Shown: positions 26,118-33,532 of the stretch, piece after piece
Position numbering within the stretch: the first letter of the stretch is position 1
Layout of the letters: every line of letters begins with the position of its first letter
NCBI GenBank assembly: GCA_015075555.1
Contig: JABTUD010000002.1
Coordinates: forward strand, 434,001 to 498,000
Length of the DNA: 64,000 bases
From: Thermoflexaceae bacterium
GTDB taxonomy: Bacteria > Chloroflexota > Dehalococcoidia > Tepidiformales > Tepidiformaceae
Direction: 5' to 3'
Notes under the pieces: generated by a model
What the model saw: only the letters and a program-made list of their open reading frames with translations
The model's database searches: none
What the model was told of the DNA's origin: nothing
Translations under genes and position numbers: made by a program

Positions 26118-26357
26118 GTGAGCCGATGTTCGTACAATGGAGCTAGAAATCGGGCTCTGACTGCGGTCCGGAGCGCCTGTCAGATCTTGGAGCGGGACGG
26201 CCATCAGTGCGTTGCATGCGGCGCCGGGGGCGTTAGGTTCGAAGTCGATCACATCGTGCCGCTAGCGGCTGGCGGTTCAAACGAGCTTGCCAACCTGCGG
26301 ACGCTCTGCGTGCCGTGCCATCGAAGGCGGGCGGCGAGACCGGCCGAACGCCCATAG
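26118..26357 (+). CDS. Small HNH endonuclease-like protein
   Basis: 79 residues from GTG 26118: CVACG zinc knuckle, then VDHIVPLAAGGSNELANL with the catalytic His, then LCVPCHRRR as the second Cys pair, a complete short HNH core. Its first codons lie in the second dnaN-end repeat (26122-26183), so the start of this gene was probably supplied by that repeat. Stand-alone HNH domains occur in homing or mobile elements. Two partial copies lie at 27250 and 31523. Confidence 0.7.
   Translation: MSRCSYNGARNRALTAVRSACQILERDGHQCVACGAGGVRFEVDHIVPLAAGGSNELANLRTLCVPCHRRRAARPAERP
26122..26183 (+). repeat. dnaN 3'-end direct repeat, copy 2
   Basis: About 84 percent identical over 62 bp to 25368-25429. 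Just upstream, the frame reads FVQVNGEPMFVQW, similar to the dnaN ending VHVVMPMFVQW, so the similarity reaches into coding sequence. Marks the right side of the first DUF4258/DUF2283 module. Confidence 0.6.
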
Positions 26358-26403
26358 CGTAGAAGCTATTGCCGCCCGGGCACCTCCAGGCTACCATCAG
26401 GCT

Positions 26404-26760
26404 GTGGCATGGCTGACGCGGACATTCACGACCGACGCCGGCCGAAAGCCAGTCGAGGAGTGGATCGCCTCGCTTGACCCGGCGGCGAGGGCCGAGGTGC
26501 TCCTGTTGATCGACTTGCTGGAGGAGCACGGCACCGCCCTCCGGGAGCCGTTCGCCAAGCACGTCGAGGACGGCATCTGGGAGCTGCGGGCGAGAGGGCC
26601 GGACGGCATCTACCGCGTGCTGTACTTCCACTGGTTCGGCCACACCTTCGGCTTGCTCCACGGCTTCACGAAGAAGACCCAGAAGACGCCGCGAGCCGAG
26701 ATTGATACGGCCCAGCGTCGCCGCGCGGTATGGCTGGCGCGCCCGGGCTCACCCAGGTAG
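26404..26760 (+). CDS. HigB/RelE-like toxin (phage Gp49-like family)
   Basis: 118 residues from GTG 26404: TDAGRKPVEEWIASLD, then DGIWELRARGPDGIYRVLYF, then LLHGFTKKTQKTP, the usual order of the Gp49/HigB family of mRNA-cleaving toxins. TACCAT lies 6 bp before the GTG and there is no ribosome site, suggesting a leaderless transcript. The XRE gene that follows by 13 bp is its likely antitoxin, in the toxin-first order typical of higBA. Confidence 0.85.
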   Translation: MAWLTRTFTTDAGRKPVEEWIASLDPAARAEVLLLIDLLEEHGTALREPFAKHVEDGIWELRARGPDGIYRVLYFHWFGHTFGLLHGFTKKTQKTPRAEIDTAQRRRAVWLARPGSPR

Positions 26761-26773
26761 AAGGAGGATGGCA

Positions 26774-27157
26774 GTGGACCAGGAAGAGAAGGACAACTGG
26801 ACGGAGTTCCGCCGGGAGTTGCTCGAAGACCCGGCTACCCGGGCGGCGTACGAAGCGCGCAAGCCGGCGTTCGAGTTCGCCGTCCAACTCGCCGAGCTGC
26901 GACGTCAGAAGGGACTGTCGCAGGCCGCGCTCGCAAAGCTGGCCGGCATGACGCAGCCAGAGGTGGCGCGGCTCGAAGCGGCCGAGGCCTCTCCGACGTT
27001 CGACACGATGGCGCGCCTCCTGGCTGCCGCGGGCGCCGACCTGGACATCAAGTTCCGGGACGTGCACGGCAAAGTGGTGCGCCTGCCCATGGTCCTCAAA
27101 GGGGCCGAGCTGGCGCCGCGGTCCAAGCGCCGCCCTCTCCGGCAGGCCAACGCCTGA
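26774..27157 (+). CDS. HigA-like XRE antitoxin
   Basis: 127 residues with a helix-turn-helix at about 43-95 (LRRQKGLSQAALAKLAGMTQ, PEVARLEAAEASP). GTG 26774 is preferred over ATG 26768, because AAGGAGG abuts the ATG but is 6 bp from the GTG. It would neutralise the preceding toxin and repress the operon. The basic tail after residue 105 is unusual. Confidence 0.85.
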   Translation: MDQEEKDNWTEFRRELLEDPATRAAYEARKPAFEFAVQLAELRRQKGLSQAALAKLAGMTQPEVARLEAAEASPTFDTMARLLAAAGADLDIKFRDVHGKVVRLPMVLKGAELAPRSKRRPLRQANA

Positions 27158-27249
27158 CGCCGGTTGAACCGCCCTGGCAACGGACGCGCGTACCTGTGGC
27201 GCAGTGGGGCAATCATCTGTTAGTTGGGTGCTGAATCAGAGGCCGTTGG

Positions 27250-27351
27250 TTCGAGGCCTGCCACGCCGTGCCGCTGGCGAGCGGCGGCTCGAACGAGCCC
27301 GCTACCCTGGGAACGCTGTGCATCCCGTGCCACCGAAAGCGACTCATCTCC
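27250..27351 (+). pseudogene. HNH endonuclease fragment, copy 2
   Basis: FEACHAVPLASGGSNEPATL and CIPCHRKR match the second half of the HNH gene at 26118; VDHI has become ACHA, losing the Asp beside the catalytic His, and the first Cys pair is missing. The fragment is in frame with the following hydrolase, with no stop between them. Confidence 0.7.
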
Positions 27352-28260
27352 AGGGTGCCATACGCAGACGCCTGTCTCCACCTCGAACCCACCGGGACCA
27401 CCACAAATGGTTGTGACGGTCCGCCTCAGCAGGTAGGCTCTGCGAAACCCATTGCCTCGCGCGGAGGTCGTCGCCTGGAAGCAATCTCACGTGGCTTCCG
27501 GATCCACTACGTGGACGAGGGAACCGGGCCTGCGCTAGTTCTTCTTCCCGGCCTGCTCATGTCGGCCGCTCGTTGGCGTGCCATTGGTTACATCGACCAG
27601 TTCGCCCGCGACTTCCGCGTTCTCGCGATTGATCCCCTCGGGCATGGATTGAGCGAGAAGCCCCACAATCCCGGCGCTTACCGGATGGAGGACTGCGCCG
27701 CGGACGTGCGCGCCGTGTTGGACCACGCGACCGTGGACCGGGCCCACGTTTGGGGCTATTCGCGGGGAACCAGCATCGCGGTTGCGTTGGCAGCATCAAC
27801 GCCCGAACGCGTGATATCGCTTGTCATAGGTGGGGGCTCTCTTTACTTGCGACCGCAGCCGAGGTCCCCGCTCCCCGCCCGTAGTCTCGAAATGGTGGCT
27901 GCGTTGAATGCCGGTGACTGGGGCCGATTCTGGACTGCTATGGGCATCGATGATCGCGAGACTCAAACGATTCTTGAGGTGGGACAGGATCCTTTGGCCA
28001 TCGCAGCGTCGATCGAGGGCCTTGCCTTGTCATCGTTCTTCAACATCGCCTTCGACCCGGCGGTGCTTCTACGGCCTCCGCTCGTGTACTCCGGTTCTTT
28101 CGAATCGTCCATTTCCGACGACCGATCTGATGCGGCAGCTGCCGGCGCCGAATTCCACGAGATACCCGGTCGCGGACACGCCGGGGCGTTCCAGGATATC
28201 GTGGCCGTCGCCCCCATTGTGAGCGAATACCTCTCCCGCAAGACACCACGCGATGCTTGA
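27268..28260 (+). CDS. Alpha/beta hydrolase with HNH fragment upstream in frame
   Basis: The hydrolase domain begins about 27480 (ISRGFRIHYVDEGTGPALVLLPG) and has the nucleophile elbow GYSRGTS and C-terminal His in GRGHAGAF, with LAIDPLGHGLSEKP between. The only ordinary in-frame starts are GTG 27268 and GTG 27353, which would add HNH-derived residues. A CTG at 27475 with GGAGGT 6 bp upstream gives a normal length of 261 residues. So either a non-standard start or a fusion product. Looks acquired with the island. Confidence 0.72.
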   Translation: MPLASGGSNEPATLGTLCIPCHRKRLISRVPYADACLHLEPTGTTTNGCDGPPQQVGSAKPIASRGGRRLEAISRGFRIHYVDEGTGPALVLLPGLLMSAARWRAIGYIDQFARDFRVLAIDPLGHGLSEKPHNPGAYRMEDCAADVRAVLDHATVDRAHVWGYSRGTSIAVALAASTPERVISLVIGGGSLYLRPQPRSPLPARSLEMVAALNAGDWGRFWTAMGIDDRETQTILEVGQDPLAIAASIEGLALSSFFNIAFDPAVLLRPPLVYSGSFESSISDDRSDAAAAGAEFHEIPGRGHAGAFQDIVAVAPIVSEYLSRKTPRDA

Positions 28261-28387
28261 TGGACGCACCCACGCGATTGGGCGCGTGGGAAGTGGGCGA
28301 CCTCTCGCCGCCGCATGACGGACCGGTGCTCCATAGACTGGCGTCCGCCGCGCGCTGGCGGTTAGGTTATGGAGGAGGTTACCGACG

Positions 28388-28464
28388 GGAGGGGCGGGTG
28401 AAATCTCTACCAGGACTGGCCGCGGAACCGTCGACCCTCCCCGTTTCTCGCGCGCGCAAGATGA
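28388..28464 (+). repeat. Island repeat R1, copy 1 (leader of the ParB-like gene)
   Basis: About 77 bp, roughly 80-85 percent identical to 33340-33416 in the same orientation. Both contain GAACCGTCGACCCTCCCCG, with a G-rich arm upstream that can pair with CCCTCCC. This copy ends at the ATG of the ParB-like gene, so it may be a leader or an element end. The stretch 28261-28460 has no other feature. Confidence 0.55.
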
Positions 28465-29027
28465 CGCGAAAAGTTGAGGAGCCGGTCGTGGAGGCCGTTC
28501 CGCTCGGCCGCCTCCACCCGGCCCCGTGGAATCCGCGCACCATCAAGGACGAGCGCTTTCAGAACCTCGTCCGCAGTATCGAGGCCGACCCGGACTTCCT
28601 CTGGCGCCGGCCCATCCTCGCGACGGCCGACGGCACCATCTACGCCGGCAACATGCGCTACCGCGCGGCCCAGCACCTGGGCATGCCGACCGTTCCCGCC
28701 ATCGTCGAGGACATCACCCAACGGCTCGCGAAGGAGCGGGCGCTGCGCGACAACCACCAGTGGGGCGACTGGCAGGACGACCATCTCGGGGAGCTCGTGT
28801 ACGGGCTCCGCGCAGACGGCGCAGACCTGGAGTTGCACGGCTTCACCGACAAGGAGCTGGCGAAGCTGCTGGACGAGGTCGGCGTGGGCGTTGGCGACGC
28901 GGAGGACGAGTTCGCCTACCACGAGCAGTTCGGGGTGACGGTCATCTGCAAGGACGCCGCCGAGCAGGAGCGCGTATACGACGAGCTGCGCGGCCGGGAC
29001 TATGAGTGCCGCGTGGTGGTGGTCTGA
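28461..29027 (+). CDS. ParB-like N-terminal domain protein
   Basis: 188 residues: VPLGRLHPAPWNPRTI, then PILATADGTIYAGNMRYRAA (the ParB/sulfiredoxin-fold core with GxxRxxA), then an acidic helical part. In phages and integrative elements such proteins sit before a DNA methylase or an ATPase gene. Here the next gene starts in the stop (TGATG) but is cut off. It is not a chromosomal ParB, because it lacks the HTH and dimerisation domain. Confidence 0.78.
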   Translation: MTRKVEEPVVEAVPLGRLHPAPWNPRTIKDERFQNLVRSIEADPDFLWRRPILATADGTIYAGNMRYRAAQHLGMPTVPAIVEDITQRLAKERALRDNHQWGDWQDDHLGELVYGLRADGADLELHGFTDKELAKLLDEVGVGVGDAEDEFAYHEQFGVTVICKDAAEQERVYDELRGRDYECRVVVV

Positions 29028-29111
29028 TGCTCGTCCAGGTCCGCAACCGCTGCTCTGACTTCGACTCCTACCGCGCCGCCCGGGTGAGGTCGGTGTTGAA
29101 CACCGGCGTGC
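29027..29111 (+). pseudogene. Truncated start of the gene coupled to the ParB-like gene
   Basis: From the ATG overlapping the ParB-like stop, the frame reads MLVQVRNRCSDFDSYRAARV and SVLNTGV, an N-terminus I associate with ATPase-like partners of such ParB proteins. After about 29100 the frame runs antisense through another gene and the similarity is lost. Interpreted as a 5' remnant cut by rearrangement. Confidence 0.5.
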
Positions 29112-29140
29112 GCAGTAAGGGCTCCAGGTCCAGCCAGCCG

Positions 29141-29653
29141 TCACGACCGGCTAATGATCACCTCGAAGACGTTGTCCGGGGGACGTGCCACTTGCAGGCG
29201 GATGGGAGCGTCAGGGGCCGCGGAGCGGACCGTTGTCTGGAGGTCGGCATTGGAGGCAATATCTCGCCCCTCGGCCGCCATGATCCGATCGCCCTCGCGC
29301 AGGCCGGCGGCGCTGGCCGGGCTGCCCCTGCGAGGCATACGTACCTCGATGCCCGCGATGGCAGTAGAGCCGGCCGTCTCCTCCAGTCGCCTAACGACTG
29401 TCTCCTCGCCGTGGCGTGCGCAGAGGCATATGCCCAGACCGCAGGACGGGCAGACACACCTGCACTCGTGTCCGTCGCGTTCGAGTTCCGCCACGGCGGC
29501 ATGGGAGACGAGTCGGATGGCGTTGCCCGCAGCAGCCAGGCATTCCCGCATGTGCGTCTCGGCCAGGTCGGCCGTGTTTCCTTCGCCGGCGCTGTCGAAG
29601 GCGCGGTGGGCGCGGGCGTGAAGGACCGCGTAAGCAAAGGCGGCATGGTGCAA
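29141..29653 (-). CDS. Cys-rich protein with C-terminal PDZ domain, 5' end probably lost
   Basis: 170 residues from TTG 29653. Helical N-terminal part, then CRCVCPSCGLGICLC near 64-78 (six Cys, metal or heme candidates), then a PDZ domain with SPASAAGLREGDRIM. The in-frame sequence continues protein-like upstream (GELFNTLTAKETLTASLAGLY) as far as a stop near 29750 without any start codon. The original 5' end is therefore missing, and expression is doubtful. Confidence 0.55.
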   Translation of the reverse strand: MHHAAFAYAVLHARAHRAFDSAGEGNTADLAETHMRECLAAAGNAIRLVSHAAVAELERDGHECRCVCPSCGLGICLCARHGEETVVRRLEETAGSTAIAGIEVRMPRRGSPASAAGLREGDRIMAAEGRDIASNADLQTTVRSAAPDAPIRLQVARPPDNVFEVIISRS

Positions 29654-29746
29654 CGATGCGTAGAGCCCGGCAAGGCTGGCAGTCAGGGTCTCCTTAGCAG
29701 TCAGGGTGTTGAAAAGCTCGCCCGCGCATATGGCATAGGCAGATGA

Positions 29747-30088
29747 TCAGTTACCCTCCGGGGAGCGGACGGAGGGTGACCATGCGCGGACGGACTGACG
29801 CACAGGCGAAGATGCTCTTCGGAGTGACGACGACGGCCGGACACCCGCCACGGTACGGCTGATTCGGAGCGGCCGACCATAGAGGCGCAGCCTAGGCGAC
29901 CGCGTGAACTCGACGTGCCTTGGGTCTGTCACTCGGCGCGACGCGTCCAGAATCTCGAAACCTACGACGTCGCCCTCGGCGTCGAAGTCCAGGATGACTC
30001 CCGGCTTGTCCTCGTCGCTCTCCGCCACGGCGGTGTCCTTGAGGACCACGGTCAGCGTGTCGGTATCGGGGTCATAGGTGATCTTCAC
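29747..30088 (-). CDS. DUF2283 protein, copy B, with frameshift-altered tail
   Basis: First 60 residues identical to copy A except one Val-to-Ala change, then after VEFT a small deletion shifts the frame and adds about 50 unrelated residues (from about 29900 down to 29747). The nucleotide match with copy A is close to 98 percent over about 200 bp, so the duplication is recent or has been homogenised. Its tail overlaps the transposase-like remnant on the other strand. Domain probably still foldable. Confidence 0.6.
   Translation of the reverse strand: MKITYDPDTDTLTVVLKDTAVAESDEDKPGVILDFDAEGDVVGFEILDASRRVTDPRHVEFTRSPRLRLYGRPLRISRTVAGVRPSSSLRRASSPVRQSVRAWSPSVRSPEGN
29782..29862 (+). pseudogene. 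Transposase-like N-terminal remnant
   Basis: ATG with GGAGGGTG upstream, then MRGRTDAQAKMLFGVTT and a stop after 26 codons. The MRG-x-D-x-Q-x-x-M(L/F)F opening resembles IS1182/IS5-group transposases, whose next motif (VPxDHPLR) is already degenerate (AGHPPRYG). Short, so the assignment is tentative. Confidence 0.35.
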
Positions 30089-30373
30089 GGCTGGCTCCAG
30101 TACTTCCCAATCTTACTCGATCGGTAGACCGTCACGACCACGGGCGGCGAGCGATCGATGTCTACGAAGACTCTCAGGACGTATGCGCGCCCGCACCTGG
30201 ATCGGACTCATGGAGCGTGGTGAGGACGACTCGCCCTGGCCGGACCTCCGCTTGGCGACCCGGGCTCTTCAGAACGGCCCGCACCTCAGCCTCCGTGATG
30301 CCACGGCGGGCGAGCTCGACGCGAGCGTGCGGGCTGAGGATGGCGCAGTGCCGTAGGACGGGCCGTCGACCAT
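30085..30373 (-). pseudogene. DUF4258 protein, copy B, broken by two frameshifts
   Basis: Homologous to 25725-26009. After MVDGPSYGTA two inserted bases shift the frame. The middle (HARVELARRGITEAEVRAVLK...VVLTTLHES) is readable in a second frame, and the end (YVLRVFVDIDRSPPVVVTVY) in a third. It cannot make the toxin-like protein, while its partner DUF2283 copy B keeps its core. Confidence 0.75.
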
Positions 30374-30483
30374 CTCGCACTTCTCGCCGTCGCTGCCGGT
30401 CTGGTCACCGGCGCCGGCGCCCGGGAAGGGCAACGGAAAGGCGGAAGGGGAAGCCCTCCCCATTCTTGGTACAAGTGAACGGT

Positions 30484-30508
30484 GATGTCGTTGTTCGTCC
30501 AGTGGTGA
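30484..30508 (+). repeat. dnaN 3'-end direct repeat, copy 3 (short)
   Basis: 25 bp matching 25365-25389 at about 20 positions (GATG..G.TGTT.GT.CAGTGGTGA), at the same place relative to DUF4258 copy B as copy 2 has to copy A. Preceding bases (GTACAAGTGAACGGTGA) also match those before copy 2. 30374-30759 holds nothing else except a short GCCCGATCGGGC palindrome near 30578. Confidence 0.5.
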
Positions 30509-30759
30509 ATATGTCATTCTGACATACTGAATCTGGAGAGCCCTGTAGAGCCGGGATCGAGCCCGTGATCTGAGCCCGATCGGGCGCCGCCGTTACTGTG
30601 ACGTCGAGGGCCTGGAGCATCAGGCGGGATGCACTTCCCATTTCGCTTTGGCCCGGATGGACCCACGGCCACGGACCGGGTGTCCGTTAGTGGCGCCGCT
30701 CACCCACGAGCAACATGGGCGGAACGGCTGGTTTGTGGACAGCCGGGAAGGATGCTGGA

Positions 30760-31017
30760 ATGCTCGCTACTCCTCGTAGTTCACTTCAGGACCCACAGGT
30801 ACGGGTCGCTCTTGTGACTGCCGTTGTACTCCTCGTGCAGGCAGTGCTCGCCAAGAACGTCCTTGATATCGAACTGGACTTCCTCAGTCAGAATGCGCCT
30901 CTCCTTGTGTTCGTCGCGTTCTTGCTGGGCGGCTCCAGGTCGCGCAGTGCCGAGGTTGCATTCGATGTCGTGATCGTCGCAGTATCAGTTGCGCTGCTTC
31001 TTCTCTACTCCCTCTGA
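30760..31017 (+). CDS. Small membrane protein, unknown
   Basis: 85 residues from ATG 30760 (GGGAAGGA upstream). Two hydrophobic segments at about 15-30 and 42-56 and a third at the C-terminus (VVIVAVSVALLLLYSL), separated by short polar turns. No known motif. It is the only coding candidate between the second TA copy and 32.1 kb. Confidence 0.5.
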   Translation: MLATPRSSLQDPQVRVALVTAVVLLVQAVLAKNVLDIELDFLSQNAPLLVFVAFLLGGSRSRSAEVAFDVVIVAVSVALLLLYSL

Positions 31018-32098
31018 CTGCCACACGGGCCAAATGACCGCCCCCGTCTGACATCGAACTCGAACTCCCGTGTCCCGGTCTGTCGCGTGATGAAGCGCGC
31101 GGGCTGCGCGGCTGGCGTGATGCTTCGGTAGACGTGGTCATCCACGCCTCGCGGCAGGACGAGCCTGGCTTCCCGGGCGTTCCCGGCAGACCCTTGTACT
31201 TGTTGCAGTCCTCCGGAGGCCGTGTCAGTTGGTCGCGACGTCCGTCGGAAGGAGGGTCTGCCGGCAATGCGCACAGGCTGGTTCGGCACGTGGCGCATGG
31301 CCGCGCCGGTGCATCCACCGCGCATGTGAGCCGGCCTCGACAGCCATCCACTTGCCACCCCAGACCAGCAATGCCACCACTGCCGGATAGAGGTCTGGGC
31401 CCTTCACGGTCAGGAGGTGTTCGTGACGCATTGGGCGATCCTGGTAGGGCCGAAGCTCCAGCACTCCGATGTCTATCGAGCATTGGAGTCCGGCCGCACA
31501 GGTTCCGAGCCATGTGCGACCCGCGGCCTGCCACATCGTGCCGCTCGCAGGTGGTGGCTCGAACGAGCCCGCCAACCTGCGGACCCTGTGCGTGACGTGC
31601 CACCGAAAGCGACGAGGAGGGGGGGTCGTCTATCAGCAGGCAGGCAGACCACGGCCGGCGTTAGGGGTCGCAGCCGCGAAGACGCCGATGCACCTCCGGC
31701 AGAAACACGGTCTTGGACCCGTCAAGACGGGCGTCGCCGTGCACTCCTTCGTGGCCTTCGCGAACGCGCCACGGACGAGCAGGAGCGCTCCAACGGCATC
31801 CAACCTCCAAAGTCCAAGGAGCGCGGTAACGATGAGTCCGGCCAGCACGGCCCGATGGCAACAGGATCGGCATGTGACCGGCGCGCCGCCGAGCTCCTCG
31901 CCTCGGAGCCGGCCAGCCGGCCGTCCGGTCCAGAAGGGGCTCGCATCCCGATGCGGACGGACGGGGCCCGTGGTCGCGGCCAAGCGGCCGCTGCCTCGCG
32001 CGCCCTCCACGGCGTATCCTTGATCGGCCGGAAGGGGCTCGGTCGGCGAGGACGGGCCGCACTGGCGGTCAGTATGCGGACATGCAGAGGAGGTAATC
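31018..32098. other. Gene-poor, probably decayed stretch
   Basis: About 1 kb where no frame has a convincing protein, apart from the HNH fragment at 31523-31616. On the minus strand, scraps such as CAHCRQTLLPTD and FITRQTGTREFEFDV sit in different frames, as expected for a decayed gene. A hydrophobic minus-strand stretch near 31760-31850 (AVLAGLIVTALLGLW) preceded by CRSCC has no start codon nearby. Confidence 0.5.
31523..31616 (+). pseudogene. HNH endonuclease fragment, copy 3
   Basis: AACHIVPLAGGGSNEPANL then TLCVTCHRKR, matching the second halves of the copies at 26118 and 27250. As in copy 2, VDH is replaced by ACH. The upstream part (LESGRTGSEPC) is only faintly like the zinc-knuckle region. 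Confidence 0.65.
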
Positions 32099-32359
32099 GT
32101 GGACATCGTTTTGAAAGCGTATGACCGGCTCATGCAACTGGAGTGGAGTGAGCTGCAGGAACTTATGGTCGAGTGTGGGCAGGCGCATGCCGCGATGTGT
32201 GCGACGGCTGGTGAGGACGTGGACCCGCACGCGGACCGCGAGAGCATGCGGGCGAGGGTCGCAGCCATGAGCAAAGAAACCCTGGCTGGCGCGCTGGCGC
32301 CGTTCGCCGCGCTCGGCGAAGTTGCGCACGAGCACCACCCTGAGCACGGGACCCACTAA
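32099..32359 (+). CDS. Small helical protein with His-rich tail
   Basis: 86 residues from GTG 32099, with AGGAGGT 4 bp upstream, a strong translation signal. Mostly amphipathic helix; ends HEHHPEHGTH, five His in the last ten residues, a likely metal-binding tail. It lies 54 bp before a ZIP-family metal transporter on the same strand, suggesting a role in metal handling. No recognised family. Confidence 0.65.
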   Translation: MDIVLKAYDRLMQLEWSELQELMVECGQAHAAMCATAGEDVDPHADRESMRARVAAMSKETLAGALAPFAALGEVAHEHHPEHGTH

Positions 32360-32413
32360 CGCCGCTGCCGTTCGGATGGCTGGTGGGGGTACCGCTCTCC
32401 TCCGGCTGCTCCC

Positions 32414-33151
32414 GTGAACCTGGCACTCGCTCTCGCGTTCGCGGTCCTCGGGAGCGTGGGTTCCGTGCTTGCGGCCGGGGCGCTATTGCTATTCTGCAGC
32501 CGCACAGGCAGGGCGATGCGTCTGCTCGTGAGCTATGCGACGGGGACGCTCCTCGGCGCAAGTCTAGTCGCCATGCTCCCAGCGGCCCTCGATCGACGCG
32601 GAGACCAGCAGGTCTTTGCTGCCGTGCTTGCAGGCCTCATGGGGTTCTTCGCCCTCGAACGCTTGATGCTTTGGCGCCACGCCCACGGGGGACGGCACGA
32701 ACAGCGAGACGCCTCCCGTGAACTGATCCTCGTTGGCGACGCGGTCCACAACCTGATGGACGGATTTGTAATCGGGGCCGCGTTCGCGGAAGGCGGAGCG
32801 CTCGGCATCAGCACGGCGCTGGCGGTCGTCGCTCACGAGATCGCGCAGGAGGTAGGCGACCTGGCGATCCTGCTGGAGGGAGGGCTCAGTGGCCGCCGAG
32901 CGCTCACCTACAACATCGTTTCGTCCGCTACGACGATCCCCGCCGCTGCGATCGCATTCGCGGCCGCGTCGCTGGCGGATGCTTTGACACCGTTCGTACT
33001 TGCCGTAGGCGCCGCCAGCTTCCTCTATATCGCGCTAGCGGACCTCGTCCCGAGGCATCATGAGCGGCGGACTGTCCGCTCCTTGCCGGTGGAGTTGGCC
33101 CTCATCGTCACGGGCGTGGCGACGATCGCTGTACTCCACGCGACCGCCTAG
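32414..33151 (+). CDS. ZIP-family divalent metal transporter
   Basis: 245 residues with about seven or eight membrane helices. Signature helices carry HNLMDGFVIGAAF (near 117) and HEIAQEVGD (near 140), whose His/Glu residues form the ZIP metal site. A His-rich cytoplasmic loop (HAHGGRH) sits before them. Would import Zn2+, Fe2+ or Mn2+. The GTG start lacks a strong ribosome site, so translation may be coupled to the preceding small gene. Confidence 0.9.
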   Translation: MNLALALAFAVLGSVGSVLAAGALLLFCSRTGRAMRLLVSYATGTLLGASLVAMLPAALDRRGDQQVFAAVLAGLMGFFALERLMLWRHAHGGRHEQRDASRELILVGDAVHNLMDGFVIGAAFAEGGALGISTALAVVAHEIAQEVGDLAILLEGGLSGRRALTYNIVSSATTIPAAAIAFAAASLADALTPFVLAVGAASFLYIALADLVPRHHERRTVRSLPVELALIVTGVATIAVLHATA

Positions 33152-33339
33152 TGTCCTGAGGCAAGATTCACACCAGGAATCGACGGGGGGCAGCGTGCAC
33201 AACGGAACGTTGCACAATGGTTCTCGAGACAACCTCTGGCTCCCTTGGTCCTGAGCGAAGCGGAGCGCGGTGACTTGGACGACCACGGCCCATGGTCGAA
33301 GCAGCCGCAGATGTTAGGTTCGCCCTCAAGAGTGCTTGG

Positions 33340-33416
33340 GGAGGGGGCGGGTGAGATCTCTTCCAGGACAGGCGCCGGAACCGTCGACCCTCCCCGCTTT
33401 CCACATGCGCGAATGA
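33340..33416 (+). repeat. Island repeat R1, copy 2
   Basis: Direct repeat of 28388-28464. Arms GGGGAGGG (33338-33345) and CCCTCCCC (33388-33395) are exact reverse complements around a 42-nt interior. It lies in the 380-bp gene-free stretch 33152-33532 and marks the right side of the accessory island; no ParB-like gene follows it here. Confidence 0.55.
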
Positions 33417-33532
33417 GTGCGCAGGCGTGGCGACCCGACGGCAAGTCCGCCGCGGCGCGCTGGTGATACGCCGCGGGCGCCGCTACTATCCGTGCCATTG
33501 GGTTGCACGGCGATTTGCCGCGGGGTCTGGTG

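Noticed and set aside
30564-30590. GCCCGATCGGGC palindrome as an operator
   Set aside because: Isolated in a decayed area with no gene start at a suitable distance; short GC palindromes are expected by chance here.
31633-32274. Minus-strand frame with a hydrophobic segment and several Cys (CRSCC...)
   Set aside because: No plausible start codon or ribosome site near the hydrophobic part, and it overlaps the well-supported gene at 32099.
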